64,000 nucleotides of DNA from JAXLQL01 sp046331625. Its GTDB lineage: Bacteria; Acidobacteriota; Terriglobia; Bryobacterales; Bryobacteraceae. The position numbers and the translations under genes are program-made. Positions 34,990 through 42,627 of the stretch are shown in pieces; the stretch's first letter is position 1; every line of letters begins with the position of its first letter. The notes beneath the pieces are model-generated. The model worked only from the letters and a program-made list of their open reading frames with translations, was not told where the DNA came from and did no database searches. Where the stretch lies: contig JAXLQL010000033.1 in assembly GCA_046331625.1 (NCBI GenBank), positions 21,924-85,923 on the forward strand, given 5' to 3'.

Positions 34990-37200
34990 ATGGTTTCGAC
35001 TGACCGCTGCAGCCACTTCGCGAGGCGGGCGGCCAAGATGCCCTGGGCGCCGGGCGATGTCACGCATAGGCAGCTTCTGAGTTGGCAGTCGCTCGGCCCT
35101 TTCAATTTTGGCGGCCGATCGACCTCGATCGCGGTAGATCCGCGCGACCATCGCCGGGTCTACGCCGGCGCCGCAGCAGGTGGGGTTTGGCGCAGTGACA
35201 ATGGCGGCAAAACTTGGCGTAGCGCTTGGCCAAACCACCAGTGTCAGAACATAGGTTCTCTGGCAGTTGATCCGAAACACCCCGGGATTGTCTATTGCGG
35301 CACGGGCGAATCGAACATGTCGCTCGACAGCTATCCGGGAAACGGACTGTACCGCTCGACCGACGGCGGCGCCTCGTGGACCAGGCTGATGACACGATTC
35401 CCACACGGTGTCCCGACCCGAATCAGCTCGATTGCCGTCGATCCCTTCGATTCAGACTTGGTCTGCATTGGCTCGGTGGCGCACTCTGACGAGGAACCCG
35501 TCTCGCTACGGTTTTGCCGCGTCGACCAGGACCGACTGGTGTTCGCTCGGGATATGGTGGCGGTGCCGAACTACAACGTTCACAGCGTCGTGTTCCACCC
35601 TGGTCGCAAAGGAATGCTCTTCGCCGCTGTCGACGCGAGGGGCGCCGCGAATGGAATCTGGCGCTCGACAAATAGAGGGCAGGGTAACTGGGAACACTTG
35701 ACCAGCGGGCTTCCTTCCTCCGAGATGTTCGGACGAACCAGCCTCGCCATCTCGCCTTCCGACCCCGACGTCATTTGGGCTTACGCGGCTGACCGCCGCG
35801 ACCGCGTGCTCGGTGTGTTCGTGAGCCGGAACGCTGGGAAAGACTGGATGTCTGCCGGCGGCCGCCACTTCGGGCATGAGAAGAATGGGAGCTACAACAA
35901 CTGCATCGTCGTGCATCCCGACATCCCCGGATTCGTAGTTTGCGGAGGGGTCAACCTTCATCTCACCGATAATTGGGGCAGCGACTGGCAGCAGATCACC
36001 GAGTGGGACCGGCAGCGGGGAAACGCGCGGTACGCGCACGCCGACCACCACGCCCTCGCCATGCCCAAGGGAAATTGCATCTACGATTGCAATGACGGCG
36101 GGCTCGACTACTGCGACGACGTGAGGCCCCACACGGAGGCGAGGTGGGAGAATCGCAGCTCGGGATTGGTCACGACGATGTTCTACGACGTGGACGTGGC
36201 CCCTTCCGAAGGGCGTGTCTTCGGCGGTGGCGCCCAAGACAATGGAACCCTGGTGCATAACTTCGACGCGCCGGTGGGCGAGTTCGTGCAGGGGATCGGC
36301 GGTGACGGGGGTTGGATCCTGTTCGATCCGTTCGATCCGAACCATATCTTCGGATCGTTCCAACACATGAACATCAGGCGCCACACCGCGGACGGCGGAT
36401 GGTCCACGGTGACGCCTTCGGACGCAACCGACGACGAGAGGCATGCGGTATGGCTCTCTGTGATGGCGATGGATTGCCACGAAGACAGCGAAGATCCGCG
36501 GATGGTGTTCGCCGGCTCGACGCGAGTCTGGAAGACGGTAGATGACGGCGAGAGTTGGAGCGCGGTGTCGGACCATCTCGACGGAAGCGCAATCACGGCG
36601 CTCGACGTCGCTTCGAAGAATCCGCTGATGGTTTACGCCGCCACGGAAGAAGGCGGCGTCTTCCGGAGCACGGACGCTGGAAATTCGTGGTCAGAGAATC
36701 TGGCCGGTCCCGAATTGCCGCGGCGCGTGATCACGGGCATCCAGGCCCATCCGGACGACGAGTCGCATGTGCTGCTGACGTTCGCAGCCGTTCCCGATCA
36801 TGCGCCCTGGGGCGCGCCCGATGCCAAGGACGAGTTCGTCTTCGAGAAATACGCTCACGTGTACGCGTCTCTCGATGGCGGCTTGACGTGGACCAGTGCC
36901 GATCCGAAACAGCAGTGTCCGGACGTTCCGCATCACGGTCTCGCGTTTGAAACAAGACCACCGTATCGTGTTTTCGTTGCGAACGACGCCGGCGTTTGGG
37001 CCGGTTCGTGGGACGAGACACTGAAAAACTACCACTGGGAGAATTTCACCGGCAATCTTCCACGGCAGATGGTCACTGACGTGGTCTACCATGCCGGAAC
37101 GCATTCGCTCACGGCTTCCACCTACGGCCGCGGCATCTGGCGGCTCCAGTTGCCGAAGCTCCCGCGCGCGAGAAAGACCAAGTCGAAAAAGCCCAGGTAA
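34990..37200 (+). CDS. BNR/Asp-box repeat beta-propeller protein
   Basis: 736 residues. Repeated Asp-box motifs: VWRSDNGGKTWRSAW, LYRSTDGGASWTRLM, VFRSTDAGNSWSENL and VYASLDGGLTWTS, with paired IAVDP-VY lines (SIAVDPRDHRRVYAG, SLAVDPKHPGIVYCG), as in VPS10/sialidase-like and xyloglucanase-type propellers. No signal peptide is seen at either candidate N-terminus, and the C-terminus is Lys/Arg rich (RARKTKSKK). True sialidase catalytic residues cannot be identified, so a hydrolase activity is not claimed. Its start follows the 38-residue basic peptide gene by 2 bases, so translation is probably coupled; no other ribosome binding site is visible. Confidence 0.8.
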   Translation: MVSTDRCSHFARRAAKMPWAPGDVTHRQLLSWQSLGPFNFGGRSTSIAVDPRDHRRVYAGAAAGGVWRSDNGGKTWRSAWPNHQCQNIGSLAVDPKHPGIVYCGTGESNMSLDSYPGNGLYRSTDGGASWTRLMTRFPHGVPTRISSIAVDPFDSDLVCIGSVAHSDEEPVSLRFCRVDQDRLVFARDMVAVPNYNVHSVVFHPGRKGMLFAAVDARGAANGIWRSTNRGQGNWEHLTSGLPSSEMFGRTSLAISPSDPDVIWAYAADRRDRVLGVFVSRNAGKDWMSAGGRHFGHEKNGSYNNCIVVHPDIPGFVVCGGVNLHLTDNWGSDWQQITEWDRQRGNARYAHADHHALAMPKGNCIYDCNDGGLDYCDDVRPHTEARWENRSSGLVTTMFYDVDVAPSEGRVFGGGAQDNGTLVHNFDAPVGEFVQGIGGDGGWILFDPFDPNHIFGSFQHMNIRRHTADGGWSTVTPSDATDDERHAVWLSVMAMDCHEDSEDPRMVFAGSTRVWKTVDDGESWSAVSDHLDGSAITALDVASKNPLMVYAATEEGGVFRSTDAGNSWSENLAGPELPRRVITGIQAHPDDESHVLLTFAAVPDHAPWGAPDAKDEFVFEKYAHVYASLDGGLTWTSADPKQQCPDVPHHGLAFETRPPYRVFVANDAGVWAGSWDETLKNYHWENFTGNLPRQMVTDVVYHAGTHSLTASTYGRGIWRLQLPKLPRARKTKSKKPR

Positions 37201-37240
37201 GGCCGGGCGTTTCTTCGCCGGCCACGAGATTTCAGCCCGC

Positions 37241-37310
37241 CTGTGGGGCCGGCTTCAGTCAAGTTAGCCTGCGCGGGACTTCCGGCGCTTGGATCGGCGC
37301 CCGCCGTACG
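37241..37310 (+). repeat. Degenerate REP-like unit
   Basis: TGTGGGGCCGGCTTCAG, a short insertion (TCAAGTTA), then GCCTGCGCGGGACTTCCGG and GGATCGGCGCC. It is a worn copy of the double-hairpin element, located between convergent genes. Confidence 0.5.
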
Positions 37311-37327
37311 CACTTCAAGCTCCACCT

Positions 37328-38065
37328 TCAATGATGGTGCATCCGATTCAAGTACGCCGCCAACACTTCCCCCGTGCGGCCATCCATCTTGGCCTCCCCG
37401 TGGTCCATCCAGATGGCCCGATCGCAAAACTCTTCCACCATGTCCGGACTGTGCGACACGAACAGCAGCGTCTGCCCATTCCGCCGCAGTTGCTTCATCC
37501 GCTCCAGGCACTTCGCATGGAACTCCTGATCGCCCACGGCGAGTAACTCGTCGACGATCAGAATGTCGGCTTGCACGTTCACGGCCACCGAGAACGCCAG
37601 GCGCGCCACCATGCCCGCCGAGTAAGTGCGCAGCGGCTCGTCGATGAATTCGGCAAGACCGGCAAAGTCCACGATCGAATCGAAGAGCTGATGCGTGCGC
37701 TTTTCGCCCAAGCCGATGAGCGACGCGTTGAGCAGCAGGTTCTCCGCGCCCGTGAGATCGAAGTGGAAGCCGGCCCCGAGTTCCATGAGCGCGGCCATGT
37801 TTCCATTGACATTGATCTCGCCCGCATCGGGGTGCGTCAATCCCGCAACCATGCTCAGGATCGTGCTCTTCCCCGCCCCGTTCGAACCAACCAGCGCGAC
37901 CGATTCCCCCTTGTCGACCGCGAAGCTCACGTCTTTGACCGCGTAGAATCGCTGCTCCTCGTGATGGGTGCGCTTCATCCAGTCGAAGAATCGCTCGCGG
38001 GCGAGCTTTGGGCCGGTGTGCCTCCGAAACCACTTCGATACGCCGGCGAGTTCGATCAAGGCCAT
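37328..38065 (-). CDS. Polysaccharide/O-antigen ABC exporter, ATP-binding subunit
   Basis: 245 residues of the Wzt/TagH type. Walker A GSNGAGKST, the exporter-specific AALMELGAGFHFDLTGAENL, signature YSAGMVARLAFSV, and Walker B ILIVDELLAVGD followed by SHSPDMVEEFCDRAIWMDHG. It lacks the C-terminal carbohydrate-binding extension of O9a-type Wzt, so it belongs to the undecaprenol-lipid-linked class without a terminal-modification sensor. It is encoded 4 bases after the permease gene and forms a two-gene exporter with it. Substrate is not known; the glycosyltransferases are distant in the window (33.7 and 0.4 kb). Confidence 0.93.
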   Translation of the reverse strand: MALIELAGVSKWFRRHTGPKLARERFFDWMKRTHHEEQRFYAVKDVSFAVDKGESVALVGSNGAGKSTILSMVAGLTHPDAGEINVNGNMAALMELGAGFHFDLTGAENLLLNASLIGLGEKRTHQLFDSIVDFAGLAEFIDEPLRTYSAGMVARLAFSVAVNVQADILIVDELLAVGDQEFHAKCLERMKQLRRNGQTLLFVSHSPDMVEEFCDRAIWMDHGEAKMDGRTGEVLAAYLNRMHHH

Positions 38066-38069
38066 GGAG

Positions 38070-38834
38070 TTACAATTGCCCGAAAAATCCCCGGCGCATC
38101 CGTCCGAACACGAAGAAACCCACGCCGAGGCTCACCGCCGACGCGAAGGCGAGCTTGAGCAGCAGCGGAATCCCCGGGGCCACGCCGTCGAGCAGGATGG
38201 CCCGCAGGCCGAAGATGATCGCAGCCAGCGGATTGAGCTCGTAGATGAGGGTGTATTTCTGCGGGATGAGCGGATGCGAATAGTAGACCGGCACCAGCCA
38301 CACGAGGACCGTATTGATGGATTCCACCAGATAGCGGCAATCCCGAATGTACACATTGATGGCCGAGAACACCAGCACGATGCCGCTCACGAAAACCACT
38401 TCCAGCGCCATCATTACCGGAATGAAGAGCCAGTAGCGATTTACGCCCTTGCCCCACAGCAGCACCATCGCGATCAGCAGGCCCATCTGGATGAGCAGGT
38501 GCACGCAATTCGAGAATACGCTCGCGATCGGCACCATTTCCCGCGGCATCTGAACTCGCTTGATCAGCCCCGCGTTCTCCACCACAGCCGAGGTCCCCGT
38601 GGCCCACGCGATGGCGAAGAAGTTGAAAGGCACCAGCCCGCACAGCACGAAGACGGGGAAGTCCGGGTTTGGATTGCGGAACATGACCGTGAACACGAAC
38701 GTGAGCACGATCATCATCACCAGCGGATTGAGCAGCGACCAGAATACGCCCAGCGACATGTTCCGGTAACGAATCCGGAAATCCTTGAGGACCAGGTTCT
38801 TCAGCGCAAAAGTATATTCGCCCTTCCACATCAC
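38070..38834 (-). CDS. Polysaccharide/O-antigen ABC exporter, permease subunit
   Basis: 254 residues, an ABC-2 membrane protein of the Wzm/TagG type with six spans. LVLKDFRIRYRNMSLGVFWS is the typical amphipathic N-terminus, and LIPQKYTLIYELNPLAAIIFGLRAIL the usual C-terminal region. Pairs with the ATP-binding subunit (37328) and is translated first. An unremarkable 49-base gap separates it from the anti-sigma gene stop. Confidence 0.93.
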   Translation of the reverse strand: MMWKGEYTFALKNLVLKDFRIRYRNMSLGVFWSLLNPLVMMIVLTFVFTVMFRNPNPDFPVFVLCGLVPFNFFAIAWATGTSAVVENAGLIKRVQMPREMVPIASVFSNCVHLLIQMGLLIAMVLLWGKGVNRYWLFIPVMMALEVVFVSGIVLVFSAINVYIRDCRYLVESINTVLVWLVPVYYSHPLIPQKYTLIYELNPLAAIIFGLRAILLDGVAPGIPLLLKLAFASAVSLGVGFFVFGRMRRGFFGQL

Positions 38835-38883
38835 GGAGGAATTTCTCCAGTTTAGCGCGGAAGAGCGCGCGGCCTCTTTCTTC

Positions 38884-39141
38884 TCAGCCGCGAGACCCGC
38901 AAGCAGCGCGGTAGGCAGTCAGGAGTTCTTCCCTCACTTGGGCTTTCATCGGCGCCGGCCGCTCGGCCACGGGGATCTGCCGGCACATCTCCACGCTCTT
39001 GCGCAGGCTCTCCACAAACTCCACACACGGGCCGCAACCCTCGATATGCTGAGCGATCCGGTCGCACAGATCGGGAGGCAACTCGCCGTCGAGATACTCG
39101 GACAACCGCGCGAACACCTCTTTGCAGGACTCCGGGGTCAT
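38884..39141 (-). CDS. Zinc-finger anti-sigma factor
   Basis: 85 residues. Cys6 and the HIEGCGPC segment (His32, Cys36, Cys39; HxxxCxxC) make the ZAS zinc fold of RsrA/ChrR-type anti-sigma factors; the zinc site may be redox-sensitive. There is no membrane span, so it is a cytoplasmic anti-sigma factor. It overlaps the sigma gene by 4 bases (ATGA), which fits partner-switch control and equal dosage. The start ATG at 39141 is fixed by that overlap. Confidence 0.85.
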   Translation of the reverse strand: MTPESCKEVFARLSEYLDGELPPDLCDRIAQHIEGCGPCVEFVESLRKSVEMCRQIPVAERPAPMKAQVREELLTAYRAACGSRG

Positions 39142-39740
39142 GCCGCCATTCCCTCCTTCCGCATGTGCTCGTCGAGCTTCTGCCTCACCGCCAGACGCGC
39201 ACGGTGGAGCCGCGTCTTCACCACGTCTTCGCTCACTTCCAGAATCTGCGCCGCATCGCGCGTGCTCAACTCCTCGAGATCGCGCAGCAGCAGCACACTC
39301 CTGTAGTTCTCCGGCAGTTCGCGGATCGCCGTGCGCAGCAGCGTGCCCATTTCGGAGTCGATACTCAGCTTGTCGGGCAGCGCGCTCCAGTCGGCGATCT
39401 CGAGCCGCCGTTCTTCGCCTTCCACCTTCCAGCCCGGCTTCAACTCGTCGAGCGAAATCTCTCGTACCGGTGCGAACACGCTCTTGCGCCGCTTCATCTG
39501 GCAGGCGTTCTTGGCGATGCGGAACACCCATGACTTCACGTGCTCGGGCTCCCGCAGTTGCCGGAAATTCTGGAAGACCTTCATCAACGTCTCTTGCGCC
39601 ACTTCCTCGGCGTCTTCCCTGTGTCCGCACATCAGATAGCTGTACTGGAACACTTTTGTTTGAAACAAATCCACGAACGCGTCGAAAGCGGAAGCGTCGC
39701 CCGCGATCAACCGCCGGGCCAGGTCGATTTCGTTCGGCAC
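39138..39740 (-). CDS. ECF sigma factor (RpoE/SigR-like)
   Basis: 200 residues. Region 2: ASAFDAFVDLFQTKVFQYSYLM, DAEEVAQETLMKVFQNFRQL and KSWVFRIAKNACQMKRRK. Region 4: LLRTAIRELPENYRSVLLLRDL, STRDAAQILEVSEDVVKTRLHRARLAV. It is the first gene of a pair with the ZAS anti-sigma factor and lies 3 bases after the OsmC stop on the same strand, so OsmC, sigma and anti-sigma may form one oxidative-stress operon (inference). Confidence 0.9.
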   Translation of the reverse strand: MPNEIDLARRLIAGDASAFDAFVDLFQTKVFQYSYLMCGHREDAEEVAQETLMKVFQNFRQLREPEHVKSWVFRIAKNACQMKRRKSVFAPVREISLDELKPGWKVEGEERRLEIADWSALPDKLSIDSEMGTLLRTAIRELPENYRSVLLLRDLEELSTRDAAQILEVSEDVVKTRLHRARLAVRQKLDEHMRKEGMAA

Positions 39741-39743
39741 TGG

Positions 39744-40148
39744 CTAGATGGTAACAGGAGCCTCCACGGCCACGGCGATCGAGGGCGCATGCAGCAACGT
39801 GTTGTGGATCAGGCAGCGCTTCACCGCCCGATCGATCCCCTCGGCATGCCTTGCCTCGGCCGCCGCCGGCGCTTCCACCACGATCCGAAACCCGTCGAGT
39901 CTGGCCGGCTGCTGCACCTTCTCCGCCTCGATCTCCACGCGGAGCCCTTCCCGCGATAGCCCCCTGGCCCGCAAGTACTCAGCGGCATAGTACGCCGCGC
40001 ATGCCCCGAGCGAAGCCAGCATGAATTCCGGCGGCGTCATCCCTTGGTCCGAGCCGCCGCCCTCCAGCGGCTGGTCACATACAATCCGGTGCCCCCGGGC
40101 CGTCACTTCGAACCGGACACCGTCTTTCCAATCGACTGTCGCTCTCAT
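39744..40148 (-). CDS. OsmC-family peroxidase-like protein
   Basis: 134 residues of the OsmC/Ohr fold. Conserved cysteines are in ASLGACAAYYAAEYLR and VKRCLIHNTL, the second matching the C-P-V-s-N-T-L region, so the peroxidatic and resolving Cys pair of thiol hydroperoxidases is present. OsmC proteins reduce organic hydroperoxides with lipoylated or thiol partners. The adjacent zinc anti-sigma/sigma pair on the same strand suggests redox-controlled expression. Confidence 0.85.
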   Translation of the reverse strand: MRATVDWKDGVRFEVTARGHRIVCDQPLEGGGSDQGMTPPEFMLASLGACAAYYAAEYLRARGLSREGLRVEIEAEKVQQPARLDGFRIVVEAPAAAEARHAEGIDRAVKRCLIHNTLLHAPSIAVAVEAPVTI

Positions 40149-40250
40149 GCCGGTAGAGATGCAGCCGCCGCAAAAAAGTGACAGCCGGCTGGCGCCGGAT
40201 CCGGGGAAGTTCGCCGCGCTTTATCCTGCGCGCCGGAGCGCGTAGGCTAG

Positions 40251-40519
40251 CAGCCCGTGGCTAAAGTCCCGTGGGTCGCGCGGCGCGGGATCTGTGGCCG
40301 CAGGCGAGGCGCGAGGAGGAAGCAATGCGGATTTATTTCGAGCGACGAGCAACAAAGCATGCGGGCACAAACCCCGGCCGCCCAGAGGGTTGCGGCGGCA
40401 TGGGGCCATCTGCTTCGTTGTGGCTCCTGAGAGATGGCCCGCATCGCCTGCCTCGCCACGCCTCGCATCTGGCCCCATGGCGCTCGCAACGCGGCCCACG
40501 CGACTTTAGCCACGGGCTG
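40251..40519. repeat. Foldback element bounded by an 18-bp perfect inverted repeat
   Basis: CAGCCCGTGGCTAAAGTC (40251-40268) reappears reversed at 40502-40519, and the match continues imperfectly inward (GTGGG-CGCG). The interior has further inverted segments (ATGGGGCCA near 40400 against TGGCCCCAT near 40475), so the whole 269 bases can fold on itself. There is no credible gene inside: open frames with runs of Pro/Arg/Ala are spurious. It abuts a 5'-truncated gene on the right. This could be a MITE-like or ncRNA-like repeat. Confidence 0.6.
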
Positions 40520-40536
40520 TTAAGGAACCCCGTTCG

Positions 40537-41132
40537 TTGGATGGCACGCCCCTCTTCGATGCGACATTGGTCGAGGGAAGGACTCTTTTCGTTTTCGAGT
40601 ACAAGGGCGGTGCGGTTCCGGCTCCTGTAAAGCACAGCTTCGATCCGGACAAATTGCTACGGGAAATCGACAGGAAGTACGTTGGCGACAGGTCGAAGCG
40701 AAAAGGAGTAGGTCAGCTTGCCCACGGCATCCTCCGAGTTTCACAGGCCGATGAACTGGCCGCCCTGACCCGAGGTACGCCGGTTGAAGCGATTCAGCCA
40801 ATTCTCGTATCCCTGGACAGCGCGATCACCGCCCCTCTCGTCTGCAAGTATCTGGAAGAAGAATGCGGCAGGAATATCAAGACATTGATGCGATGCGCCC
40901 GGTCAGACATCTGCTGGCTGTGACGGTTGCTGACATTGAGCGCTGTTTGCTCGGCTCGCGAAATTTTGGCGGACTGGTCGAAGCCGCCCACGCCTCGGGC
41001 GATCCGGACTTGTCGGGTGGCCTTGCGTCGTTATCGAGTTCACGGCTCGACACGCCACGCGAGCGCAACGTTCTCTATGACAAGTCAGCGGAAATCTGCA
41101 ACCGAATTCGGCACATGCTTCCGGCGGGGTGA
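40537..41132 (+). pseudogene. Truncated, frameshifted hypothetical gene
   Basis: The first frame (FDATLVEGRTLFVFEYKGGA to VCKYLEEECGRNIKTL) begins inside the border of the foldback repeat with no ribosome binding site, as though its 5' end had been removed. Near 40870-40905 the frame changes and continues with PVRHLLAVTVADIERCLLGS and SAEICNRIRHMLPAG. Helical, no recognised domain. The TTG at 40537 is only the formal first start codon. It is likely a piece of an older gene disrupted by the repeat and by one indel. Confidence 0.5.
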
Positions 41133-41225
41133 ACGTGAAACGCATCGACGCGGCGAGGTGCGAAAACGGGCGCGACCCCGAACGGGAGCTGGTAGAATCG
41201 GGATGCAAGCGATCCTTCGAAGCCA

Positions 41226-42095
41226 GTGCAACTCTACGACGAACAAATCAGGAACGAATTACAGGAGCGCGTCGAGAGGCTCGAGGCACGCCTCCGGGCA
41301 GACGTGGCGTTCTACTTCGGCCCCATGCATCCCGCGATGCAGAAGCTGTTCCGGGACTTCATCGAGAAGCTGAAAGCATCGACTATCGGCACCGGCCATC
41401 TGGCCCTCTTCTTGAACACTCCGGGCGGGAGCGTAGAGACGGTCGAGAAACTGGTAGAGATCGTACGTTTTCACTACGACGAAGTCTCCTTCGTCGTGCC
41501 CGACTACGCGATGTCGGCCGGAACGATCTTCTGTACCTCGGGTGACCGCATTTACATGGACTACTCGTCCTCGCTCGGCCCTATCGATCCGCAGGTTTTC
41601 AATGGCAAGGACTGGGTTCCCGCTCTCGGTTACCTCGACCAAGTGAAGAAGATGCTAGATAAAGCCGCCAAAGGCGAGCTGACCAACCCGGAGTTCCTGA
41701 TCCTGCAGAACCAAGACCTCGCGATGCTCAGCCGCTACGAGCAAGCGCGAGACCTGACGGTTACGCTGCTGAAAAGTTGGCTGGTACAGTACAAGTTCAG
41801 GGATTGGGCCACTCACCGGACCGATCCGGCGAAGAAGGGGCAGCCTGTGACGCTCGAGGAGAAGCAGGCGCGCGCCGAAGAGATCGCAAAACTGCTGGGT
41901 GATAACAAGACGTGGCTCTCGCACGATCGCATGATCGGTCCTGGTACGCTAAAGGAGTTGCTGCGGCTCGAAGTCGAAGATTACTCACGCGACCGAGAAC
42001 TCACCCGGCTCATCCGCGGCTACAACGACTTCATTGTCGAGTACATTGCTCGCGGTGACTTCAAGACTTTTCTGCACAGCAAGAACTACTTCTGA
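41226..42095 (+). CDS. SDH_sah-type serine protease/ClpP-like protein
   Basis: 289 residues from GTG 41226 with a weak ribosome binding site. Conserved SppA/ClpP-crotonase features: FLNTPGGSVETVEKLVEIVR (oxyanion glycines), VVPDYAMSAGTIFCTSGDRIYMD (nucleophile Ser in AMSAGT) and SSLGPIDPQV. This matches the serine dehydrogenase proteinase family (SDH_sah), which lacks a signal peptide, so it is probably cytoplasmic or membrane-peripheral. Physiological substrates are unknown. It is followed 5 bases later by a 68-residue gene. Confidence 0.82.
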   Translation: MQLYDEQIRNELQERVERLEARLRADVAFYFGPMHPAMQKLFRDFIEKLKASTIGTGHLALFLNTPGGSVETVEKLVEIVRFHYDEVSFVVPDYAMSAGTIFCTSGDRIYMDYSSSLGPIDPQVFNGKDWVPALGYLDQVKKMLDKAAKGELTNPEFLILQNQDLAMLSRYEQARDLTVTLLKSWLVQYKFRDWATHRTDPAKKGQPVTLEEKQARAEEIAKLLGDNKTWLSHDRMIGPGTLKELLRLEVEDYSRDRELTRLIRGYNDFIVEYIARGDFKTFLHSKNYF

Positions 42096-42100
42096 TTATC

Positions 42101-42307
42101 ATGAGCATCACGGACCAAGTTCAACGGATCGCCGAACAGAAACCCGCGAGGCTCGCCGCCGACCCCGGCTTCGCGAAGCTCGAGGAGTTCTACAGGCAGA
42201 AGCGTGAGGAGGGTGCCGTGATGAAACCCTCGTATTCGCTCCCTCCATTGGATACGGTCGGTCGCGAGCTCTACCGCACGTTGGCAGGCCGCAAGCCTTC
42301 CCGGTAG
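42101..42307 (+). CDS. Small partner protein of the SDH_sah gene
   Basis: 68 residues: MSITDQVQRIAEQKPARLAA, then FAKLEEFYRQKREEGAVM and PSYSLPPLDTVGRELYRTL. A helical N-terminal half is followed by a Pro-rich hinge. It starts 5 bases after the protease-like gene and must be cotranscribed and perhaps translationally coupled. No family recognised; small partners of SDH_sah proteins could supply specificity, but this is inference only. Confidence 0.6.
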   Translation: MSITDQVQRIAEQKPARLAADPGFAKLEEFYRQKREEGAVMKPSYSLPPLDTVGRELYRTLAGRKPSR

Positions 42308-42331
42308 ATGGCTCTGCTATCGACCAAATAG

Positions 42332-42613
42332 ATCCGGATCGCGCAGATCTCGGGTCAGGCGGCGCGTATGGGCGCGGATGCGTTCGTGGACCTGATGGCG
42401 GGCGTGAGCCTGAACCTGGCGGTGCTGAACCTGCTGCCGATTCCGATCCTGGACGGTGGCGTGATTCTGGTGCTACTGATCGAGATGCTGTTCCGGCGGG
42501 AGCTGAGCCTGCAGTTCAAGGAAAACATCATGAAGTTCGGATTTGTTTTCCTGATGGCGCTGGTGGTGTTCGTGCTGTACAACGACATCACGAAGATCCT
42601 GGCGCGGGGCTGA
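42332..42613 (+). pseudogene. C-terminal fragment of RseP (site-2 protease)
   Basis: An open segment without a 5' start, about 93 codons, reads IRIAQISGQAARMGADAF, DLMAGVSLNLAVLNLLPIPI followed by LDGGVILV, and FGFVFLMALVVFVLYND. NLLPIPxLDGG is the conserved C-terminal catalytic and membrane motif of M50 site-2 proteases. The HExxH site, PDZ domains and N-terminal spans are absent, and a stop codon precedes the fragment at 42329-42331. A full-length copy must exist elsewhere for normal function, so this is a partial duplication. It is 14 bases from the convergent TonB receptor stop. Confidence 0.65.
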
Positions 42614-42627
42614 TTCGGACCGCCCGC

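Noticed and set aside
40247..40513. 88-residue frame inside the foldback repeat
   Set aside because: It follows the repeat's palindromic content with no ribosome binding site; likely spurious.
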